Positions 58,510 through 64,000 of a stretch of 64,000 nucleotides of DNA are shown here, one piece after another. The notes beneath the pieces were generated by a model. It was not told the origin of the DNA. It worked only from the letters and a program-made list of their open reading frames with translations, and did no database searches. The first letter of the stretch is position 1; each line of letters starts with the position of its first letter. The translations under genes were made by a program, and so were the position numbers. Source of the stretch: DATBAT01 sp963824805 (GTDB lineage: Bacteria > Acidobacteriota > Terriglobia > Terriglobales > Acidobacteriaceae); assembly GCA_963824805.1 (NCBI GenBank), contig CAWGQZ010000038.1, forward strand, positions 1 to 64,000, given 5' to 3'.

Positions 58510-59988
58510 CTAACCATCCAGCTTTTTGGCCAACCGCTCATTCACCATCTGCGGATTCGCTTGCCCCTTCGATGCCTTCATAACCTGCCCGACAAAAAAA
58601 CCGATCACGGTCTTCTTGCCGGCACGATACTGCTCCACTTGCTTCGGGTTCGCCGCGATCAGGTCATCAATGATTTTATCGAGAGAAGAGGTATCGCTCG
58701 ACTGTTGCGGGCTGCCTTCTTCTGCGTACACCTCGGGAAAGTCTTTGCCACGCTCAAAACAAAGGTCATAAAGGTCCTTCAACATCTTGCCCGAGATGGC
58801 GCGACTTTCGACCAAATCCGCTGACATCGCAACGCCCTTCATAGTGATCGGCGACCGCTCAATCTCCAGCCCGTTAGCCTTGAGCCGTCCCATAAGTTCA
58901 CTCTGTACCAGGTTGGCAACGCGCTTGGGATTCTTCGCCGCCTTGGCGGCCGATTCAAATTGATCGGCTAACGACTTGGTCAGGGTGAGCACCTGGGCGT
59001 CCTGTTCGGTGATGCCGTAGTCCACCGTGAGACGCTTGCGTCGAGCTTCCGGCAGTTCTGGCAATGTGCTCTTGATTTCGCTCTGCCACTTCTCGTCGAC
59101 AACCAGCGGCAGCAGATCCGGCTCCGGGAAGTAACGGTAATCGTGCGCCTGCTCTTTTGAACGCATGCTGTATGTCTTGCCCTCTGACGAGTTGTAGAGC
59201 CGAGTCTCCTGCTTAACCCTGCCGCCGCCCTCAACCACCTCAACCTGTCGGTCGATTTCATAGACCATGGCGTCGCGGATGTAGCGGAACGAATTGACAT
59301 TCTTAACTTCCGCCTTGGTACCGAACTCCTTCTGTCCTTTTGGCTTCACGCTGACGTTGGCGTCGCAACGGAGAGACCCTTCTTCCATGTTGCAATCGCT
59401 GACACCGGTGTAAAGAATGATTTCTTTTAACCGGGTCAGGTATTCGTAAGCCTCGTCCGGCGATGCGATATCCGGTTCACTGACAATTTCGATCAGAGGT
59501 ACTCCGCTGCGGTTGAGGTCTATCGCGGTCTTTTCGCCAGCATCTGGAAATCCTTCATGCAAGCTCTTGCCGGCGTCTTCTTCGAGGTGAACCCGGGTGA
59601 TGCCGATCTTCTTCGGTCCGCTGGCTGTCTTGATCTCGATGAATCCATGCTCGGCCAGAGGCTTGTCGAACTGCGAGATCTGGTATCCCTTGGGCAAGTC
59701 GGGATAAAAATAATTCTTGCGGGCAAAAATCGAGGTTTCGTTAATACGGCAATTCAACGCCATGGCGGCCAGCACGGCAAACTCCACTGCTTTGCGATTT
59801 AAAACCGGCAGCGCACCCGGGAGCCCGAGGCACACCGGGCACACGTTCGTATTCGGCCCATCACCAAAGCGGGTGGAGCAGGAACAGAAAATTTTGGTCG
59901 CGGTCAGAAGCTGGACGTGTACTTCGAGTCCACTGACCGGCTCGTACTTGGTGCGGGCGTGGGGCGCTGTGTCAGGCAGGGTGGCCAT
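58510..59988 (-). CDS. gatB: Aspartyl/glutamyl-tRNA amidotransferase subunit B
   Basis: 492 residues from the ATG at 59986-59988 (MATLPDTAPHARTKYEPVSG). LEVHVQLLTATKIFCSCSTR then FGDGPNTNVCPVCLGLPGAL hold two zinc Cys pairs; ARKNYFYPDLPKGYQISQFD and LEEDAGKSLHEGFPDAGEKT are the GatB signature. The C-terminal YqeY-like domain ends ANPQMVNERLAKKLDG. GatB presents Glu/Asp-tRNA for amidation. gatA and gatC are not near. No shift is seen. Confidence 0.96.
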   Translation of the reverse strand: MATLPDTAPHARTKYEPVSGLEVHVQLLTATKIFCSCSTRFGDGPNTNVCPVCLGLPGALPVLNRKAVEFAVLAAMALNCRINETSIFARKNYFYPDLPKGYQISQFDKPLAEHGFIEIKTASGPKKIGITRVHLEEDAGKSLHEGFPDAGEKTAIDLNRSGVPLIEIVSEPDIASPDEAYEYLTRLKEIILYTGVSDCNMEEGSLRCDANVSVKPKGQKEFGTKAEVKNVNSFRYIRDAMVYEIDRQVEVVEGGGRVKQETRLYNSSEGKTYSMRSKEQAHDYRYFPEPDLLPLVVDEKWQSEIKSTLPELPEARRKRLTVDYGITEQDAQVLTLTKSLADQFESAAKAAKNPKRVANLVQSELMGRLKANGLEIERSPITMKGVAMSADLVESRAISGKMLKDLYDLCFERGKDFPEVYAEEGSPQQSSDTSSLDKIIDDLIAANPKQVEQYRAGKKTVIGFFVGQVMKASKGQANPQMVNERLAKKLDG

Positions 59989-60015
59989 AGCCAATTATAG
60001 GACAAGAGAGTTTTA

Positions 60016-60116
60016 ACCACGGAATCACGGAGAACGAAAGAGAGAGAGAGAGAGAGAGAGAGAGACAAAGCCAAGAAAATATTGGGATTCTCCTCGTGTG
60101 TCTGTGTCTCCGTGGT
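60016..60116. repeat. Intergenic palindrome with (AG)n microsatellite
   Basis: ACCACGGA (60016-60023) and TCCGTGGT (60109-60116) are exact inverted copies enclosing a pure AG run at about 60039-60065 (13 AG units). It lies between exbD and gatB. Related to the AACCACGAAGG palindromes at 19292 and 36871. The AG run is slippage-prone; no gene is affected. Confidence 0.65.
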
Positions 60117-60170
60117 AGAAGGCCTTCTCGAGGAGAATCAACTCTATATTCACCGCATTGTATGCGGAGA

Positions 60171-60596
60171 CTACTTATTAGTGAGCAATCCCACCCGCTC
60201 AATTCCAGCCTCCCGAGCCATGGCGATTACTTGGGCGACCGGCTCGAAATCGACTTCGTTATCCCCTTTTACGAAGGCCACTTTCTCCGCACGCATCTTG
60301 AAGATGTCGTGCAGGCGCGGTTCCAATTGCTCTGCGGAAACCGCCTCCTGATTGATCTTGTACACTGCCGTGTGCTTGTCCGCTGACCACGCCACCTGAA
60401 TCACAACCGTCCGCTCCGCTGGCGGTTGCGGCGTGTTTTCTTTCGGTGGCTGGGGAATCTGTGCGTCAACGCCGGTTTTCACCATTGACTGGTTTACGAC
60501 CATGAAGATGATGATGAGCACCAGCAGCACATCAATCATCGGAGTGACATTCATCTCCGGTCGGGACGGACCACCGCCTGCTGTTGAGAACGCCAT
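60171..60596 (-). CDS. exbD: ExbD/TolR family protein
   Basis: 141 residues from the ATG at 60594-60596 (MAFSTAGGGPSRPEMNVTPM). One membrane helix with the essential Asp: NVTPMIDVLLVLIIIFMVVN. The periplasmic part is YKINQEAVSAEQLEPRLHDI and KVAFVKGDNEVDFEPVAQVI, as in the family. ExbD works with ExbB and TonB to energise outer-membrane transport. No exbB or tonB is beside it, so it is orphaned here. It precedes gatB by 182 bases. Confidence 0.88.
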   Translation of the reverse strand: MAFSTAGGGPSRPEMNVTPMIDVLLVLIIIFMVVNQSMVKTGVDAQIPQPPKENTPQPPAERTVVIQVAWSADKHTAVYKINQEAVSAEQLEPRLHDIFKMRAEKVAFVKGDNEVDFEPVAQVIAMAREAGIERVGLLTNK

Positions 60597-60730
60597 TGGG
60601 ACTGCTCCTCTCAAGCACGCGTGTCTGAAAGGATTGGACACCCGACCGACGACTTAAGTTCCGGATGTGGCGCGGGCGCTTTGCTCGCGAAATGCCGGAA
60701 GCGAAAACCACATCCTGCGCCTATTCGGAA

Positions 60731-61864
60731 TTACGAAGTGCTGGGATTGAACTCCGGCGGTAGCGGTGGTGGTTCGGACGGTGGTGGAGGCGGCTGAGGT
60801 GGAGTCTCAGGCATGAATGAAACCTGCGGAACCGGCGGCGCAGGATGCAAGAGAGCATCCAGCGGCCGGTAACGTGATGCAAAAAAGTGGATGGAGTAAG
60901 CCGGAAAGAACACAATCACCGGAACCGAAATCAGCGCCAGCGCATACAAAATAATTAAAATCAAAAACGCCCCGGCGATAACCGCGAGGGTGATGGTGTA
61001 AGCATTCCAGGTCAAGCCCGCTGTCTTGCCGGTGATTACCGCAATCACGCCGATGCCTCCAAGCGGGATCGCGACCAACAAAATTACGATGAACGAGACG
61101 ATGCCAAGCACCATGGCGGCGCCCAGCGCCATCAGAATCTTCATTCCGAGGTACGCTGCATAATTTCCTTTATCAGCCTTCATTCCTACCCATAAGCGCC
61201 GCCACCCTTCGAAAGCGCCGATATCCTCCAGCGCCATCTGGGGAACCACAAAGTCTTTGGTCAGCACCGCCACGATCAGCGTGGAAATCAGGAACGCGAA
61301 GAAAATGAAGAACAGAACAATCCCGCCAAGAACCAGGGGCACAATGTGCTGATGGGGATTTTTCAGCCAGCCCAGGGCAAATGCGATGGCAGCAGGGATG
61401 CCCACGAGAATGGTCATCCCGCCGATCATTACTGCAAACAATAGCAACTGCCATCCCATAAAACGAAAACCCGGTCGTTGCCGGCCGTTCCAGCTTTGGC
61501 GAACCCGGCACTCTTTGGCCACCACGGCATCGAACAGCACAAAACGCATCACGCTGTTGGCGTAGATCAGCAGAAACCAAAAGATCACGCCTAGCACAAC
61601 CAGGAGGCCGATTAATCCCGCGTAAAGCATTGGATTGGAATTCGCCAGCGGACCGGTCGCAAACCTTTGCCCACCGCCGTGGAGATTCGGGACCTGAAAG
61701 TTACATCCACCACCAGAACTCACCTCTCCCGCGAGCAGGCCCACAAAGGCCAGCCGCAGCCATTGTCCGGCGCGGAACGGCTGGAACAGTTGCTGCTTGG
61801 TGTGATGAAAGGCGGGACTGATGGCATCTACTGCGGAAATCGGCAAGCGCGCACCTCGCGGCAA
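60731..61864 (-). CDS. Multi-pass membrane protein with Pro-rich tail, function unknown
   Basis: 377 residues; start TTG at 61862-61864 (MPRGARLPISAVDAISPAFH). About seven helices, including LIGLLVVLGVIFWFLLIYAN, WQLLLFAVMIGGMTILVGIP, PLVLGGIVLFFIFFAFLIST and LAVIAGAFLILIILYALALI. The C-terminal 35 residues are Pro-rich (PETPPQPPPPPSEPPPLPPE). It resembles DUF7544-type or glycerophosphodiester-phosphodiesterase membrane-domain proteins, but I do not recognise it securely. It is upstream of exbD on the same strand (134 bases). Confidence 0.65.
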   Translation of the reverse strand: MPRGARLPISAVDAISPAFHHTKQQLFQPFRAGQWLRLAFVGLLAGEVSSGGGCNFQVPNLHGGGQRFATGPLANSNPMLYAGLIGLLVVLGVIFWFLLIYANSVMRFVLFDAVVAKECRVRQSWNGRQRPGFRFMGWQLLLFAVMIGGMTILVGIPAAIAFALGWLKNPHQHIVPLVLGGIVLFFIFFAFLISTLIVAVLTKDFVVPQMALEDIGAFEGWRRLWVGMKADKGNYAAYLGMKILMALGAAMVLGIVSFIVILLVAIPLGGIGVIAVITGKTAGLTWNAYTITLAVIAGAFLILIILYALALISVPVIVFFPAYSIHFFASRYRPLDALLHPAPPVPQVSFMPETPPQPPPPPSEPPPLPPEFNPSTS

Positions 61865-62033
61865 GGGCCGGAACGGAGCAAGTTACAAGGAAGCGGGACG
61901 GAGGTCAAATCAAAAAGTACGCAGGACGAACAGCCCCGTCCGCCAGGCTGCGGTAGGGACTACGCCTACGAATCTCACCGAAGCCGAGAGCTCTTACGTC
62001 TACTGACGGACAACATCTCTGTCCCACACCGGT

Positions 62034-63290
62034 TTACTCGTAACGCAGGGCCTCCACCGGGTCCAGCCTCGAAGCCCGCATCGCCGGCACCATCCCACTT
62101 AACACGCCTACAACGATGAGCACCAGTGTCGAAAGCATGACCGTAAACATCGAAATCTTAAGATGGATATCGGCCTTGCCGGAGTCGTCCTCAAACAGCG
62201 GCCCCATCAGCGGCAGTGTACCCACGGCAGCCGCGATCACGTAGGAAATCAAGACTCCAATCGCTCCACCGAGCAGCATGATCAGCAAAGTTTCGGCCAG
62301 AAATTGGAGTTTAATGTGAAGTTTTTTGGCGCCCAGCGCACGACGCAATCCAATTTCGCGGATACGCTCGTCCACCGAGACCAGCATGATGTTCATGACG
62401 CCTACGCCGCCGATACCGAGTGTAAGTGTGCCGATGAAGGTCAGCAGAACTTGCAATCCAATCGTGAGCGCGTCAATCACAGGACGAAACTCGTCCCGTC
62501 CAAACATCTGAAATGCTTTTGGATCGGTGGGCGAGAAGTTCTGTCGGGTAGCCACCGCCGCCAATACCTGTGCCATGGCCCGTTTCTCGAATTGGGGAGC
62601 GATTGGTTCAAAGACCATGACCGCGGCATAGCGCGTATTCCACAAATCGCCGGCGGCGGAATATGGAATCCATGCAGACTCGTCATCGCTGGAAAAATAA
62701 TTGCTGAGCTGAATCTTGCGCTCCATGACACCGATCACGGTGAAGCGAACACCCGCCACTACCACCGTCTCGCCGACTGCCGGACGACCGCTGAAAAGTT
62801 GCTCCTTAAGCCGCCCGCCAAGGAAGATCACCCGCCGCCGTTCAATTTGGTCGCTGGAACTGATCCAGCGCCCCTCAGACGGGACTTCGTTGCGCATCTC
62901 GCCATATTCAGGACAAACTCCGCGAATCGCAGCTGTCCCCACCATTCGGTCGCCGTAGCTGATGCCCGGCCGGTGTACGGTCTCGAGGCAAACATGCTTC
63001 ACCAGAGGGGCCGTCTGCTTGACCATATCGAGGTCGGCCTGCTCCAGGACTACCTTCTTACCGGCACGTTGCCCGCCCGGTTGCTCGCTGGTCTGCTGTG
63101 GCCACGCAATGACCGCCCCTTTACCGAAGGCGTCGAAGCCATTGACCAGGATCGCTCGGAAGCTGCTGCCGTAGGCAATGAGCAATGTCACGGTGGCGAT
63201 GCCCCAGACAATGCCCAGCATGGTGAGCAGGCTGCGCGTGTAGTTGCGCTTCAGCGCTACCCAAGCTTCGAGAATGATCTCAATCAACAA
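62034..63290 (-). CDS. MacB/FtsX-type ABC transporter permease
   Basis: 418 residues. N-terminal helix (RSLLTMLGIVWGIATVTLLI), a large periplasmic MacB-PCD domain (RISYGDRMVGTAAIRGVCPE-like sequence and others), and three C-terminal helices with TLGIGGVGVMNIMLVSVDER, RIREIGLRRALGAKK, and MRASRLDPVEALRYE at the end. It exports lipoproteins, peptides or antibiotics in homologs, but no ATPase or adaptor is in the window. It follows the other permease gene by 5 bases on the same strand. Confidence 0.9.
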   Translation of the reverse strand: MLIEIILEAWVALKRNYTRSLLTMLGIVWGIATVTLLIAYGSSFRAILVNGFDAFGKGAVIAWPQQTSEQPGGQRAGKKVVLEQADLDMVKQTAPLVKHVCLETVHRPGISYGDRMVGTAAIRGVCPEYGEMRNEVPSEGRWISSSDQIERRRVIFLGGRLKEQLFSGRPAVGETVVVAGVRFTVIGVMERKIQLSNYFSSDDESAWIPYSAAGDLWNTRYAAVMVFEPIAPQFEKRAMAQVLAAVATRQNFSPTDPKAFQMFGRDEFRPVIDALTIGLQVLLTFIGTLTLGIGGVGVMNIMLVSVDERIREIGLRRALGAKKLHIKLQFLAETLLIMLLGGAIGVLISYVIAAAVGTLPLMGPLFEDDSGKADIHLKISMFTVMLSTLVLIVVGVLSGMVPAMRASRLDPVEALRYE

Positions 63291-63295
63291 GGCCC

Positions 63296-64000
63296 TTAGC
63301 CTCCGGCCTCAAACCGCAAAGCTTCAATCGGATCGATCGACGCGGCTTTTCTAGCGGGATAAAGCGAGGCAAGTATGGCAATGGTTCCTAGCAGCACTGT
63401 AGCAACCATGCCACTCTTCCATGTCGGCACCAGTCCCGCAAAGAAATCAGGCATGGGCAGCAGATTGACCAGCGCGCAGATACCGTAGGCCACGCCGAGT
63501 CCCAGCCCTCCGCTGACGCCGGCGATCAGCAGAGCCTCAAAGAAAAATTGCTTCAAAATAGTCTTCGCGGGCGCACCCAGAGCTTTACGCACTCCAATTT
63601 CTCGAGTGCGCTCACGCACGGCGACCATCATCACGTTCATCACACCCAACCCGCCGAGGAACAACGTAACAATTCCGACCGCGCCGAGAAAATACTTCAT
63701 CCCATCGGTCATCTGCCGGAAAGCTTTGGCTTCCTGGACCGTGTCCCATATAGGACAAGCTTCCTTGTCAGTGGGATCAAAGTGGTGTAAACGACCTAAG
63801 GATCTGCGAATCTCCGTCTTGCAGGCTTCATGCTGCTCTACCGATTTGGGAGTCACCAAAAACTGATCGAAATTGGTGGCCGATCCCGGAGGCTTGTTAG
63901 GAAAATCGCGACGCATCGCCGAGTAGGGGACAAAAATTTTATTCACATCCCAGCCGTCATAGCTGGAGTCCTGCTTCTTCTTGGCCATCACGCCGATCAC
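63296..64000 (-). CDS. MacB/FtsX-type ABC transporter permease, cut by window edge
   Basis: C-terminal 234 residues only; the start is beyond 64000. VIGVMAKKKQDSSYDGWDVN leads to periplasmic sequence, then three helices: GAVGIVTLFLGGLGVMNVMM, REIGVRKALGAPAKTILKQF and LLGTIAILASLYPARKAASI, ending DPIEALRFEAGG. It is paralogous to the gene at 62034-63290, and the 5-base gap indicates one operon, perhaps a heterodimeric MacB-like exporter. The ATPase gene is probably further upstream. Confidence 0.9.
   Translation of the reverse strand: MIGVMAKKKQDSSYDGWDVNKIFVPYSAMRRDFPNKPPGSATNFDQFLVTPKSVEQHEACKTEIRRSLGRLHHFDPTDKEACPIWDTVQEAKAFRQMTDGMKYFLGAVGIVTLFLGGLGVMNVMMVAVRERTREIGVRKALGAPAKTILKQFFFEALLIAGVSGGLGLGVAYGICALVNLLPMPDFFAGLVPTWKSGMVATVLLGTIAILASLYPARKAASIDPIEALRFEAGG

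Noticed and set aside
62163..63299. 378-codon open frame on the plus strand opposite the MacB-type permease
   Set aside because: It is the antisense of a well-supported permease; high GC keeps long frames open by chance, and no motif is seen.

Overview
The window (64 kb, about 60% GC by eye, protein-dense, mostly minus-strand) looks like a piece of an Acidobacteriota chromosome, probably Terriglobia/Koribacter-like. The lineage inference rests on a Ser/Thr kinase fused to a TolB-type beta-propeller, an F-type ATP synthase operon without subunits a and c but with paired b' and b, abundant secreted enzymes, a type IV pilus pilMNOPQ operon next to pepP-accB-accC, bactofilin, and a stand-alone methylmalonyl-CoA mutase large subunit. 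No rRNA, tRNA, CRISPR array, phage or insertion sequence was seen.

Layout. 1-3.2 kb: an edge-truncated amino-acid permease, a GH39-like secreted glycosidase and a secreted partner. 3.2-9.5 kb: ATP synthase genes atpF'-F-H-A-G-D-C on the minus strand, with a candidate sigma70 promoter. 9.9-16.6 kb: DmpA-family peptidase, kinase-propeller protein, a Tat-exported unknown protein and a phosphoesterase. 16.7-21.2 kb: hfq-hflX, a PuuD-like membrane protein, nadA and a DUF2203 protein. 21.3-25.9 kb: an aminotransferase-FN3 lipoprotein-FAH hydrolase-DUF3592 cluster divergent from fabI. 26-29.6 kb: tsaE, a PilZ-like protein, nnr and a K+ channel. 29.7-36.8 kb: two amino-acid permeases, thiE, accC, accB and pepP. 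37-42.4 kb: pilQPONM headed by a small helix-turn-helix gene. 42.5-46.3 kb: the circularly permuted ATP-grasp / alpha-E / transglutaminase cassette with a divergent small ORF. 46.3-54.5 kb: SGNH hydrolase, DoxX, a Cys-rich mini-protein, a B3-type metallo-beta-lactamase, glgC, a HAD phosphatase, mcmA, msrB and bactofilin. 54.8-64 kb: a receiver protein, ABC-F ATPase, gatB, exbD, a membrane protein and two MacB/FtsX-type permeases, the last cut by the window edge.

How the genes work together. The window is mainly core energy metabolism (ATP synthase), cofactor repair and synthesis (nadA, nnr, thiE), fatty-acid synthesis (accB, accC, fabI), the type IV pilus inner-membrane platform and secretin, and glycogen and propionate metabolism (glgC, mcmA), with secreted hydrolases suited to a soil saprotroph.

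Data quality. At least 23 single-base reading-frame shifts interrupt otherwise intact genes, including essential ones (atpA, atpD, nadA). They lie at 0.6-27.4 kb and 55-58 kb; 28-55 kb is clean. This looks more like consensus error in a draft or metagenome assembly than real gene decay. Shifted genes are therefore given at their reconstructed full extents. The best candidate for a poorly described system is the ATP-grasp / alpha-E / transglutaminase cassette with the divergent 63-residue ORF beside it.
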